From a virus, in IMG/VR virus record IMGVR_UViG_3300044742_000044, positions 1 to 24,799 of that record: a stretch of DNA of 24,799 nt. One strand, given 5' to 3'. Each line of letters starts with the position of its first letter. The stretch's first letter is position 1. The position numbers were made by a program, and so were the translations under genes. Of the stretch, positions 7,195 through 14,163 are shown piece by piece. The notes under the pieces were generated by a model. That model saw only the letters and a list, made by a program, of their open reading frames with translations. It had not been told where the DNA came from and ran no database searches.

Positions 7195-7400
7195 GTTTGT
7201 GGTCCTTTTGTTGCATCGTTGATTATCTGCTTCATTGCGTCCCAGTCGTCATTCCAGTTATCCGCCATGTGGTAGATTTTTTCGAGTGCCTTGCGCAGCC
7301 GCTCGATCTCGTCGGCGGCCTCATCTTCAAGCATGATCGGGTGATCCTGTACGAACTCATCATTGGCGCGTTTGCGCAGCCGTTCAACAATGTCAGTCAT
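7191..7400 (-). CDS. Small acidic helical protein, unknown function
   Basis: The ATG at 7400 has a strong Shine-Dalgarno (GAGGAGA) and gives 69 residues; an ATG ten codons upstream lacks one. The product is charged and alpha-helical (MTDIVERLRKRANDEF, EDEAADEIERLRKALEKIYHM), a pattern frequent in short phage proteins with the EAADEIERLR segment. It ends with an ATGA overlap with the VPLPA gene. No enzyme motif is visible. Role unknown. Confidence 0.78.
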   Translation of the reverse strand: MTDIVERLRKRANDEFVQDHPIMLEDEAADEIERLRKALEKIYHMADNWNDDWDAMKQIINDATKGPQT

Positions 7401-7410
7401 AATCTCCTCA

Positions 7411-7761
7411 TCATACACGGATTTGAACAACGGGTATCTTTGCCTTGGTCGCTCGCTTAATCATATCCTTAGTGCCCTTATCGCCGGGAAACGCCATAAC
7501 AACATCAGGCTTCCCTTCGACGAGCATCTTTGCGTTTCTTATTGGTCCTGCGGCGCGGCTATATTTCGACCAGTCCGCAGGGAACGGTACGAGTTCTATG
7601 CCGCGTTCCTTCGCCCATTCAGCGGCCAAGGTATCGGCTCCTGGCGCCATCCCAGAGATTACGCAAACGATGGAGCTAAACTCATGCGCCTCATCAAGCT
7701 TGCGATACAAAAGCGTTTTGTTTGTATAGTCTCGCCCACCGCAGACCAGAACCCGTCTCAT
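7411..7761 (-). CDS. SLOG/DUF2493-family nucleotide-binding-like protein
   Basis: The start at 7761 has a GGAGGAA Shine-Dalgarno and forms an ATGA overlap with the small gene upstream, giving 116 residues. The N-terminal MRRVLVCGGRDYTNK, then VISGMAPGADTLAAEWA and VVMAFPGDKGTKDMIKRA match the DUF2493/YspA branch of the SLOG superfamily. That Rossmann-like fold binds nucleotide-derived ligands. The glycine-rich GGRDY (residues 8-12) and GxxxGAD motifs are intact. Family members are common in phages and their role is not settled; sensing or processing of nucleotides is the usual suggestion. Confidence 0.88.
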   Translation of the reverse strand: MRRVLVCGGRDYTNKTLLYRKLDEAHEFSSIVCVISGMAPGADTLAAEWAKERGIELVPFPADWSKYSRAAGPIRNAKMLVEGKPDVVMAFPGDKGTKDMIKRATKAKIPVVQIRV

Positions 7762-7922
7762 TTTATTTCCTCCCGCATTGACTTGGTGATCTTCTTCATT
7801 GCCTCGATCCATTGCTTGACTAGCTCTTTGTCGATCTTACTGCCGTGTCGGGCTATCGCGCCTGTGATCTGGTGCAACTCGTGATGCCAGTTCCAAGGTG
7901 GGGCGAGCCGATTGTCTCTCAT
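7758..7922 (-). CDS. 54-residue protein, unknown function
   Basis: This small frame starts in an ATGA overlap with the gene upstream and ends in an ATGA overlap with the SLOG gene. Such double coupling is strong support for translation. The product starts MRDNRLAPPWNWHHELHQIT and continues as a basic amphipathic helix rich in K, E and M. No family is recognised. It carries the Shine-Dalgarno of the SLOG gene in its last codons (CGGGAGGAA). Confidence 0.65.
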   Translation of the reverse strand: MRDNRLAPPWNWHHELHQITGAIARHGSKIDKELVKQWIEAMKKITKSMREEIK

Positions 7923-8170
7923 GCATGCCCCGTCACTTCTGGTTGACCTTCAAAGCGCGCAATCATCTCCTTCATCAAGGAGATAATGTCGCGGCGATTG
8001 GCGCCATTGGAGATGTAGTTGACGCGGCCATCGCTGACTTGTCCGTAAGGGAATACAAGGAGCACAAATCCTATGTCCTTGTCCTTGCCTGTTTTGTCGC
8101 CGTTGTAAAGCTTATCAAGAGCCGTCGCGATTGAGTTCATCCTTATTGATTCTTCTTCGACAGAATTCAT
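7919..8170 (-). CDS. Conserved phage protein with KDIGFVLLVFP motif, unknown function
   Basis: The ATG at 8170 overlaps the upstream stop (ATGA) and has GGGGAGA upstream, giving 83 residues. An internal ATG ten codons later is a possible alternative. The core KDIGFVLLVFPYGQVSDGRVNYISNGANRRDIISLMKEMIARFEGQPEV resembles, from memory, a short protein widespread in proteobacterial phages and prophages, where it has no assigned role. The sequence predicts a small alpha/beta fold. It is coupled to the genes on both sides. Confidence 0.8.
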   Translation of the reverse strand: MNSVEEESIRMNSIATALDKLYNGDKTGKDKDIGFVLLVFPYGQVSDGRVNYISNGANRRDIISLMKEMIARFEGQPEVTGHA

Positions 8171-8340
8171 TTGTCGTTCTCCCCTAGTTCGATCTTGGCG
8201 AGCGATACCTTGACGCGGCGATTTCTTGAACTTGTGCTTATTGTGTTCTTGAGAAGCCCCCATTGCATACGTTTGTCGTGGTTGTCGTTGCGCGTTTTGC
8301 GGTTCTTAAAGTCTTTCATATGGCGCATTGAGGCTCTCAT
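8167..8340 (-). CDS. 57-residue basic protein, unknown function
   Basis: The frame starts at an ATGA overlap with the HTH regulator and ends at an ATGA overlap with the next gene. The product is strongly basic (MRASMRHMKDFKNRKTRNDN, then SSRNRRVKVSLAKIELGE), which suggests nucleic-acid contact, but no family is recognised. The last codons supply the GGGGAGA Shine-Dalgarno of the following gene. Coupling on both sides is the main evidence that it is translated. Confidence 0.62.
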   Translation of the reverse strand: MRASMRHMKDFKNRKTRNDNHDKRMQWGLLKNTISTSSRNRRVKVSLAKIELGENDK

Positions 8341-8825
8341 TTTGGTGACCTGCCGCTGACCTTGCCTAGGACGAGACTGTCTGAACCATCGTTCGACGGA
8401 TGGGTGACGATCTTGTGATCAGCGGCAGCACCATTGCCGGGTTTTACCGGCGCAGCCCTTCGATGATAGCGACTTGGCTTCTGCCGCAAAAGGCTATCTT
8501 GCTCCTTGCTGTCGTCTAGCACCGCGGAGAATAAATTATCCTTGACTATGATCGTCAAGATCGCATTCATTAATCGCGCGGGAGTTATCCGATACTTTTT
8601 TGCGCGATCCGCATAGGCATCGTGGACGCTCTTGTACATCGCGACATGCGCCACGGTCCGTGGTGATGACTCGATTGGCGGGAGCAGAAGGCTGATACCG
8701 TTATTGGAACAGAGTACCTTGATCGTGCTCGGTGTCGTGCCGATGATTCTGGCGATTTCAGTAACAGGCTTCCCGCTCTCAACCAGCTGGCGTAGCTCGC
8801 TGATATTGATGAATGGTTTATTCAT
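8337..8825 (-). CDS. Helix-turn-helix DNA-binding protein, first gene of the leftmost operon
   Basis: The start at 8825 has a GGAGGTG Shine-Dalgarno. The 162-residue product opens with a helix-turn-helix (ISELRQLVESGKPVTEIARIIGTTPSTIKVLCSNNGISLLLP, about residues 8-50). The alanine-rich turn and recognition helix TTPSTIKVLCSNN are clear. A second helical region (ADRAKKYRITPARLMNAIL) may support dimerisation or a second DNA contact. The tail is basic and disordered. It lies next to the GC-rich palindrome region 8900-9210 and leads the operon ending in the VPLPA protein, so it may be its regulator. That link is inferred from position only. Confidence 0.75.
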   Translation of the reverse strand: MNKPFINISELRQLVESGKPVTEIARIIGTTPSTIKVLCSNNGISLLLPPIESSPRTVAHVAMYKSVHDAYADRAKKYRITPARLMNAILTIIVKDNLFSAVLDDSKEQDSLLRQKPSRYHRRAAPVKPGNGAAADHKIVTHPSNDGSDSLVLGKVSGRSPK

Positions 8826-8899
8826 ACCAACACCTCCATATAATTACGTTTACCTTTTGTTACGCTATCCCTGAAAGCGAACCAGGCGAAAGCGATTTG

Positions 8900-9210
8900 A
8901 GTAGCATCGTCCGGGAGGCGATAAAACTGGCCGCCCTGCCTCCCGGTCCGATCCGGCCTCCGGGACGCGCCTACCGGCCTCCTACCGGCCTCCGGGAGGC
9001 CTCCGGAAAGAAGCCCTATCCGGGATAGGGCTAATTCCACGAAATAACACGCGCCTATAAGCCTTCCGGGACTGGGGGCTATCCCTACCTGCCTCGGTCC
9101 GGTTTATCGTGTCCTAGGGCTGTTTAAACGTGGCTAATCCGATGGGCCGTTTTACGGGCTTTTCCGCGCCTCCCGGTAGGCGGTATCTAAACACCGCCTC
9201 AAGGTCAAAA
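8900..9210. repeat. GC-rich intergenic repeat region I
   Basis: This stretch between the HTH gene and the gene ending at 9289 has no credible coding frame. It contains repeated GGCCTCC/GGAGGCC units, one copy of the 10-bp palindrome GGAGGCCTCC (8995-9004), the 15-mer GGACGCGCCTACCGG (8963-8977) and an inverted pair CCGGGAGGC/GCCTCCCGG (about 8913-8945). The 15-mer and the palindrome recur in region II (16926-17214). A hairpin AGGCGGT/ACCGCCT lies near 9178-9199. Possible roles are protein-binding array, replication origin element or transcript processing signals. Confidence 0.7.
9012..9032. repeat. 21-bp perfect inverted repeat in region I
   Basis: Arms AGCCCTATCC and GGATAGGGCT (10 bp each) flank a single G. 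As RNA it would need an enlarged loop; as DNA it is an ideal dimer-binding or cruciform site. No U-run follows on either strand, so it is not a standard terminator. Confidence 0.65.
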
Positions 9211-9230
9211 AAAGGGACCGGAGAAAACCA

Positions 9231-9258
9231 ATTTGGGGATGCGTGACCGATCCCAAAT
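9231..9258 (-). terminator. Hairpin after the helicase operon, weak terminator candidate
   Basis: Read on the minus strand, ATTTGGGAT pairs with ATCCCCAAAT (9 bp with one bulge) around a 9-base loop, followed by TGGTTTTC. It begins about 30 bases past the stop of the gene ending at 9289. The U-run is short and offset, so termination would be partial at best. Confidence 0.35.
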
Positions 9259-9288
9259 GGCTCCTCCGATCCAACGCAAACGCAACGC

Positions 9289-9555
9289 TTACAAATTGAC
9301 CGATCTCAAATCAATCGGCATGAAGTTGAAGTAGTACCTTGGACTGTGCGTGAACTCCAAGCATCCCTTGACGCCATCGCTCTTACGAACGACAGCGACA
9401 AAGGGCGCCAAAAAACCAAGCACGGTGAACTCGCGCTTGAGCTCCTCTGAGTCCCAACATGGCTCTTTTCTCTCAAGGACCAGTTCCAGATCGCGCAACG
9501 GCTGTCCCGTCTCAATCATCGTGCGGCGAAACTCCTCCGTGTGATCAACTACCAT
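9289..9555 (-). CDS. Conserved small phage protein, unknown function
   Basis: This 88-residue protein overlaps the end of the coiled-coil gene by 11 bases, with AAGAAGGTG upstream of its ATG. The sequence EELKREFTVLGFLAPFVAVVRKSDGVKGCLEFTHSPRYYFNF looks like a compact beta-rich protein. From memory it resembles short hypothetical proteins encoded near helicase and primase genes in proteobacterial phages. No catalytic motif is evident. It is the last gene of the helicase operon. Confidence 0.78.
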   Translation of the reverse strand: MVVDHTEEFRRTMIETGQPLRDLELVLERKEPCWDSEELKREFTVLGFLAPFVAVVRKSDGVKGCLEFTHSPRYYFNFMPIDLRSVNL

Positions 9556-9910
9556 TGGTCACCTTCTTTGTGAACTCCGAAGCAGCGGCGCGGATCTCCT
9601 GGGACAGGGTACTGGCCTCTTGGATCTGTAGATGGACGAGCTTGCCCTTCTCACGGATCGCGATGGCCGCCTCAGCGACATATTTCATGTCAGCGTCGCA
9701 CTCCCGCAAGGCCGCCTCCAGTTTCTGGATGCGGTCCTTGATGGCGTTCCCCATCTCCTCGACTTCACGAGCGGCATTCTCGTACTGCGCTTGTACAGCC
9801 TCTGCTGAGAGGCGTCCGAGGTCAGCCGCCTTCATTGCTGGGTCGTTATTGGTCCGTGATAGGACATGCCGCACGTCGCCTTCCAGCCGTTCTAAATCTA
9901 TCGTATTCAT
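9545..9910 (-). CDS. Coiled-coil protein next to the helicase
   Basis: The ATG at 9910 forms an ATGA overlap with the helicase stop and has GGAGTGG upstream, giving 121 residues; the open frame further upstream lies inside the helicase gene. The product is almost wholly alpha-helical (ERLEGDVRHVLSR, AEAVQAQYENAAREVEEMGNAIKDRIQKLEAALREC, KLVHLQIQEASTLSQEIRAAASEF) and predicts a long coiled coil. Tight coupling suggests that it works with the helicase as a loader or scaffold, which is inference. Confidence 0.75.
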   Translation of the reverse strand: MNTIDLERLEGDVRHVLSRTNNDPAMKAADLGRLSAEAVQAQYENAAREVEEMGNAIKDRIQKLEAALRECDADMKYVAEAAIAIREKGKLVHLQIQEASTLSQEIRAAASEFTKKVTNGS

Positions 9911-11481
9911 ATCAACCACTCCTTCCATGTATCGCCGCTGATTGTGGCGGCCATATCTATCTTGTCCCGCAATGCTTGGATGATTCGTGCATCCACGGTA
10001 TCCGGGACGATGAGATCGATGTAGACTACTGACTCTGTCTTGCCTATGCCTTGGGTTCTCTCCTCCGATTGCGAGCGGTGCTCTAGGTTGTTCGTGTTCG
10101 AGAAATAAATAACAGTGTCGGCCGCAGACCAGCGGCGCCCACGGCCACCAGCGGCAGGCGTACCGATCATGAACCGACAAGCTTCGTCTGTTTGGAATAT
10201 TTTCTCCTCCTCTTCTCTTGTTCCTTCATTGCCGCCCCAGAACCGGGCGACACAGCCCTCTCCAAACTCCTCCTCAAGGGCGGCACTTATGAACCGGACA
10301 TTGTAGTCATACGACGCCCAGATCACGGCCTTGCCTTCCACCTCACGCAAGAGGTCAATCAATGCCGCGGTCCGCTTCTCCGGTATCTCGTGTAGCTTAT
10401 CCATCTCATCCCGCGTGTGGCCGCACAAGACTTGATGAAGCCTTATCATCCGCGCCACGACACTCAGCGCGGTAACATGTTCCATTTCGGTTAGCTCTGC
10501 GGTCGCCTTCTCCTTGAGGCTTTTGTAGATACGCTTTTGCTCTGGCGTCATCTCAATATCACGCACGCTATAGAGTTTGGGCGGAAGGTCGTAACAATCT
10601 TCAAGCTTGACGCGGAACGAATGCGGCGCTATTCTGTCGCGTAGCTCATCCTCATTCTTATAGCCGACGATGGTATTGAACTTTTGGTACCAGATGCCGC
10701 GCCGGTCTAGCTCGTTCATTACCGAGTTACGATCCAAGGTGGTGACTTGTGTCATGACTCCATTGATTGTGACGCTCGTCCCAACGCGGCTTGCTAGGCG
10801 GCCTTGCAGTACTCCAGTAGGAAGCGTACACATTTTCTTTTCGATAGCGTAGCGAGCCTTGAAGGATGTGTATGTGCGATGGCCGAGGCTCCCTGGTTCG
10901 AGGAATTGGAACTGAAAGAACACATCGAGCGGCGAGCGTGGTGATATCAAGCCAGTCAATATGCGTCGATACTCCGCCAACGGACCTAGCTTCAAGGCGC
11001 GTTCAGTTCTTATGCTTTCGTTCTTTATTGTCGTGCTTTCATCGATGACGAAATAGACGCGGCGCTGTTTGAGGAAGTCTTCAGCAAGGCAAAAGGCTTC
11101 ATCAACCGCAGACAGAGCCTCGATATTGATAAGCAGTAACCTTGGACCGTTGCGGGCTTGCATAAAATATTTACGCAATAGCTGTTCCTTGGAAGCATTT
11201 TTCTTGCCACTCCGCCAGAGATAGATTTTGAGTCGCTTTTTGAGCGAAGGATCGACATGATCCTCCACCGCGTCGATCCAGGTCCGGTACACGCCGGCAG
11301 GAGCGATGACGAGAAGGTCATCAACCATCCCGTCAGTCTCAAGTTGACCAAAGTCATCGAGCGCAACCTTGGTTTTGCCGGTCCGCATCGCCATCTGCAA
11401 AGCGAACCACTTACGTCCGTGGAGATACGCCAGTGCTCGTGCTTGGTGATTCCACGGTTGCTTCAATGGTTGATATTTCAT
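9907..11481 (-). CDS. SNF2-family DEAD/DEAH-type helicase (superfamily 2)
   Basis: The ATG at 11481 overlaps the upstream stop (ATGA), giving 524 residues; an open frame before it lies inside the winged-helix gene. Motif I is MAMRTGKTK (residues 30-38), motif II DEST (147-150) and motif III LTGL (175-178). Motif VI appears as QSEERTQGIGK (about 471-481), close to the SNF2 consensus QSEDRxxRIGQ. Such ATP-dependent translocases remodel DNA or protein-DNA complexes, and phage members support replication or recombination. The glutamine and arginines of motif VI are present although GIGK replaces the usual RIGQ. It is coupled to a winged-helix protein before it and a coiled-coil protein after it. 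Confidence 0.88.
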   Translation of the reverse strand: MKYQPLKQPWNHQARALAYLHGRKWFALQMAMRTGKTKVALDDFGQLETDGMVDDLLVIAPAGVYRTWIDAVEDHVDPSLKKRLKIYLWRSGKKNASKEQLLRKYFMQARNGPRLLLINIEALSAVDEAFCLAEDFLKQRRVYFVIDESTTIKNESIRTERALKLGPLAEYRRILTGLISPRSPLDVFFQFQFLEPGSLGHRTYTSFKARYAIEKKMCTLPTGVLQGRLASRVGTSVTINGVMTQVTTLDRNSVMNELDRRGIWYQKFNTIVGYKNEDELRDRIAPHSFRVKLEDCYDLPPKLYSVRDIEMTPEQKRIYKSLKEKATAELTEMEHVTALSVVARMIRLHQVLCGHTRDEMDKLHEIPEKRTAALIDLLREVEGKAVIWASYDYNVRFISAALEEEFGEGCVARFWGGNEGTREEEEKIFQTDEACRFMIGTPAAGGRGRRWSAADTVIYFSNTNNLEHRSQSEERTQGIGKTESVVYIDLIVPDTVDARIIQALRDKIDMAATISGDTWKEWLI

Positions 11482-11828
11482 GCGGCCTCGATTTTGTTTT
11501 TGACGATGCGGAGACGCGCCTTCATATACTCCCGGTGCTGGGTTGGAGTTGCCTGGCGCGGCGCAAGGTGCCACTCAATAGGGACGGAGCCTCGTCTTTT
11601 GGATTTGATTATGCAAAACGGCTCATTGTTATTGTCGAGCTTCCTCATGAGCGCTGATAGATGATATGTCACAGTCTCACGCGGGAATAGCGGACGCTCC
11701 TTGCCTTTTGGATAGAACGCTTCAACAAGGTCAATGGTATTGCGCGGCTCGCTACTGAGTAGCGCAAATGCTCGGCGTTCCAGAGCCGAGTACTGGTAGC
11801 GTTTGTCAGTTGATAGTTTGTAGCTCAT
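11478..11828 (-). CDS. Winged-helix-like DNA-binding protein
   Basis: The ATG at 11828 has AAGGAAAACGGAA upstream and gives 116 residues; a longer frame upstream runs through operator-like repeats and is not favoured. Residues ~12-70 look like a winged helix: YSALERRAFALLSSEP, then TIDLVEAFYP, RETVTYHLSALMRKLDNN and a basic wing ending IIKSKRRGSVPIEWHL. The tail is basic and helical (HREYMKARLRIVKNKIEAA). It leads the helicase operon (ATGA overlap) and lies directly below an intergenic region full of palindromes, so autoregulation is plausible. Confidence 0.75.
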   Translation of the reverse strand: MSYKLSTDKRYQYSALERRAFALLSSEPRNTIDLVEAFYPKGKERPLFPRETVTYHLSALMRKLDNNNEPFCIIKSKRRGSVPIEWHLAPRQATPTQHREYMKARLRIVKNKIEAA

Positions 11829-11867
11829 TTCCGTTTTCCTTTTCCTGTAAAAGTTTTGCGTGCGACG

Positions 11868-11968
11868 ACAACCTTGTACGGTATTGACCGAACCCAACCT
11901 TGGGACCGCAGGTTGTCTTTCTGAAAGCCGATCCGCACGCTAACCGACCGAACATGCCAAGGTTGGGT
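11868..11968. promoter_or_regulatory. Cluster of CAACCTTG palindromes upstream of the winged-helix gene
   Basis: Within 101 bp there are three CAACCTTG-centred sites: ACAACCTTGT at 11868-11877, CCCAACCTTGGG at 11893-11904 and an inverted copy CCAAGGTTGGGT at 11957-11968. GACCGAAC occurs at 11886-11893 and again exactly 60 bases later. The 12-mers at 11892-11903 and 11957-11968 are exact inverted repeats. The arrangement looks like a multi-site operator for a dimeric repressor. No clear -35/-10 pair was identified. Confidence 0.55.
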
Positions 11969-11972
11969 AGCT

Positions 11973-12236
11973 CTAATCAATCACAAATGCTCCTTCGCGA
12001 ACATTCGCCATCTCGCCGAATGCCGTGGCGCGGATCAACATCATCTCGCCAAAGTCATTTTCAAAAGTTGGCGCTTGCCCCATCTGATAGTCATTGGAGA
12101 CATTGACCTGTTCGCGGAATGCCTCCTCTGCGAGGCATTGGGCTACGGCCTTGGCTTCCTCGTAAGACCGCAAGCGATTGCGGCTCCAGTACTCAACGCC
12201 ATTACGCCAAACGATAGTCTCAACGTAGTAGCGCAT
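11973..12236 (-). CDS. Small protein, unknown function
   Basis: The 87-residue product has a very strong Shine-Dalgarno (AAAGGAGGT) before its ATG. It starts MRYYVETIVWRNGVEYWSRN with beta-strand character. A helix follows (YEEAKAVAQCLAEEAFREQV), then a hydrophobic EMMLIRATAF stretch. It is probably a compact alpha/beta fold; no family is recognised. It is the last gene before the operator-like gap 11829-11972, so transcription from the right could read into the helicase operon. Confidence 0.72.
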   Translation of the reverse strand: MRYYVETIVWRNGVEYWSRNRLRSYEEAKAVAQCLAEEAFREQVNVSNDYQMGQAPTFENDFGEMMLIRATAFGEMANVREGAFVID

Positions 12237-12248
12237 GGCTACCTCCTT

Positions 12249-13304
12249 TTATATTTCATGCTTGACGAGATAGTCGTGTGTAACAAAGCCACGACTAGCA
12301 TCGCCACGCTCGTGCTCGGTGATCCAACTCTTACGTCCCTTACAGCGGGTACAATCCATATGCTTATCGTCCGCGCTCCATTCGTGATCGCAAAGCTTGG
12401 AGAGCGGATGCCGCCAGTCGATCCGCCAATGGCCCCTGACGCTATGAGCGCGGCGATGAGCGAGCGCCAAAGCGGTTCGGATGGTTTTGCGGTAGTGCTT
12501 TTGCGGCACGTTGATCGTGATTGTTTTGTGGGATAGGAAGCGCCGGTATTGTCCCCGTGCGACAAAGCCTTTGGATACTGCCGTGTCAGATAGCAACACA
12601 GGCAGATCATTTATCGTCGCAAGGAACGCCCAAATGCGACGCAGCAACCCAACCCATTCCCTTATTATGATTGCAAGTTTATCTGGTTTATTTGGAGTAT
12701 GGACCATAGGCGAGAATACAAACGCCGCACGATCTGTATTGTAGCCACGTATTCCTGTTGCTGCGTAACCGTGAGAGATGGATCTCTCAGAGAACGGGAG
12801 AGGCTTCCAAGGCAACACGGTCGTATCATCCGTAGTCCAAGCAATAGCCATCGGGAAGAATAACAAATCCCTACTCTCAGAAGAGACTAGATGGGCGATG
12901 AAGGCGGTGTCAATCTTTGGATGCTGCTGGATGAGCCAACCCTCAACCTCCGGGACTTCAGATGAATCGACGTAGTTGCGTCCAAGCAACTCAGTAGTCC
13001 GGGCTTGATGTGCCCGGATATTGTATTCGATCCATGTTGTGCCGTGCGGTAATCTAGCGTTCATGCGGAGCGACTCAAGCATCCGCATTAGCAAGGCATG
13101 GTTCCCTTGCTCCTTTTGAAACGCTTCGATTGAGAGGTCAGAAAGGAACCTCGACATATTATCATCAAGGACGAAGCGACGGGCTTTTGTGATCGCATCA
13201 CGCCATAGGCCACGCGCCTCAACAGGCCACAAGGTTGGGTTAGGAGAGTTACTGAAGCTGGCGCGGAATACTTCATCGTACAACGTTGGCGATTTCGGTC
13301 TCAT
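12249..13304 (-). CDS. Conserved phage protein with C-terminal zinc-binding motif
   Basis: The start forms an ATGA overlap with the gene upstream, giving 351 residues. The central region has GYAATGIRGYNTDRAAFVFSPMV. The C-terminal ~50 residues contain C305-x-H307 and C318-x-x-C321, spaced as CDHEW...CTRCKG, followed by RKSWITEHERGDASRGFVTHDY, a likely zinc ribbon. Preceding residues HRRAHSVRGHWRIDW are basic and aromatic, fitting nucleic-acid contact. From memory, proteins with this VRGHWR/CxHxW/RGDAS pattern occur in alphaproteobacterial phages and prophages without known function. It is among the largest accessory genes of the block. Confidence 0.78.
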   Translation of the reverse strand: MRPKSPTLYDEVFRASFSNSPNPTLWPVEARGLWRDAITKARRFVLDDNMSRFLSDLSIEAFQKEQGNHALLMRMLESLRMNARLPHGTTWIEYNIRAHQARTTELLGRNYVDSSEVPEVEGWLIQQHPKIDTAFIAHLVSSESRDLLFFPMAIAWTTDDTTVLPWKPLPFSERSISHGYAATGIRGYNTDRAAFVFSPMVHTPNKPDKLAIIIREWVGLLRRIWAFLATINDLPVLLSDTAVSKGFVARGQYRRFLSHKTITINVPQKHYRKTIRTALALAHRRAHSVRGHWRIDWRHPLSKLCDHEWSADDKHMDCTRCKGRKSWITEHERGDASRGFVTHDYLVKHEI

Positions 13305-13786
13305 AGCACACCCATCAACCAGCGCTGGCCCTTCTCCAAGCCAAGCTCATAGAGTTTTGGAGCGGTCTTATTGGCGTAGAAATAATCCAACAAGCCATAG
13401 CTATTGTTCTCGCGGATCGCCGCAGCGAGATAACTGACGTGGAATGGAACGCCGAAATAATCCGAGATGTGTCCATCATCGCCATTTCGGACAGTCGGAT
13501 CAACGACAAATCCATCGTCGGTAACGCACCAAGCATGGTCGATAGGTAAACCATAACAAGCGACCTTGCCCTCAACGTAGGTCAGTTTACTATTCCTGAG
13601 GGCGAGTTTGGCGGCGTTCATGAAGCATTGCTTCCGTGCGCCGCGACGGCCCTTGTAGGTATCTGGCCCAATCTGATAGTCCCGTCCGTGAGTAAGCATA
13701 AACCTAGAATAGACGTTATTGCCACTTGGACGGCTGAGCCTGAACAAAGTCTCAATCGTCTCAAAATGCTCTCGCATATAGCTCAT
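13301..13786 (-). CDS. Papain/transglutaminase-like fold protein with a Cys-His-Asp triad
   Basis: The start is preceded by AAAGGG with suitable spacing; a second in-frame ATG three codons later is a weaker choice. The 161-residue product has KQCFMNAAKLAL (C54), YVEGKVACYGLPIDHAW (H84) and DGFVVDPT (D96), the order and spacing expected of a papain-like Cys-His-Asp triad. Such phage proteins are annotated only as hypothetical in my memory. Possible activities are peptidase, amidase or acyl transfer on a host target; none is shown. It overlaps the 351-residue gene by four bases. Confidence 0.7.
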   Translation of the reverse strand: MSYMREHFETIETLFRLSRPSGNNVYSRFMLTHGRDYQIGPDTYKGRRGARKQCFMNAAKLALRNSKLTYVEGKVACYGLPIDHAWCVTDDGFVVDPTVRNGDDGHISDYFGVPFHVSYLAAAIRENNSYGLLDYFYANKTAPKLYELGLEKGQRWLMGVL

Positions 13787-13809
13787 TGGTGTACCCTTTG
13801 TGTTTGTGT

Positions 13810-14163
13810 TTAACGCTTACATCTCCAGTATTGATAGCCGCCGCGCTTTGTATAGTAGGTACGGCCCTTACCACGACAGATGTCGTGCTTTGGAGATGTC
13901 TTTGGTTTACGAACCTCATCATACACGGGAATGGGAGGCTCCTCATCTTGAAGTGGCTCAGGCTTGTACTCCGGTAGCTCCATAACGATCCGTTCAGTCT
14001 TGACCTTGACCGGAGTAGCGAGCGCAAGTGGCACGATTGCTTCTTGCCATTGACGCTCAAACGGTATTGGCGTTGGAGTAGGAAGTGACCGGAGCGAGAA
14101 TGCCCCGGCCACGACCATTATGAACGCTAGTAGATAAAGCAGCCTAAGCGGCGGCTTCTCCAT
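13810..14163 (-). CDS. Membrane-anchored protein with C-terminal Cys/Arg-rich motif
   Basis: The ATG at 14163 has GGAGAAG 8 bases upstream and lies within the last 20 bases of the preceding gene; a longer frame upstream is not favoured. The 117-residue product has a transmembrane helix near residues 6-24 (LRLLYLLAFIMVVAGAF). A proline-rich stretch (PTPTPIPF, EYKPEPLQDEEPPIPVYDE) and a short C-terminal module follow (HDICRGKGRTYYTKRGGYQYWRCKR). That DIC....RYWRC module recurs, from memory, in phage membrane proteins of unknown function. Topology is probably N-in with the tail in the periplasm. Confidence 0.72.
   Translation of the reverse strand: MEKPPLRLLYLLAFIMVVAGAFSLRSLPTPTPIPFERQWQEAIVPLALATPVKVKTERIVMELPEYKPEPLQDEEPPIPVYDEVRKPKTSPKHDICRGKGRTYYTKRGGYQYWRCKR

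Noticed and set aside
8822-9040. Open frame of 72 codons ending in an ATGA overlap with the HTH gene
   Set aside because: It would start at GTG without a ribosome site and translates the palindrome-rich region; its first part is arginine/glycine-rich noise. The overlap at its end is probably chance.
11829-11897. Longer start for the winged-helix gene (ATG at 11897)
   Set aside because: The extension covers the operator-like CAACCTTG sites and lacks a ribosome site; the ATG at 11828 has one and starts the recognisable fold.
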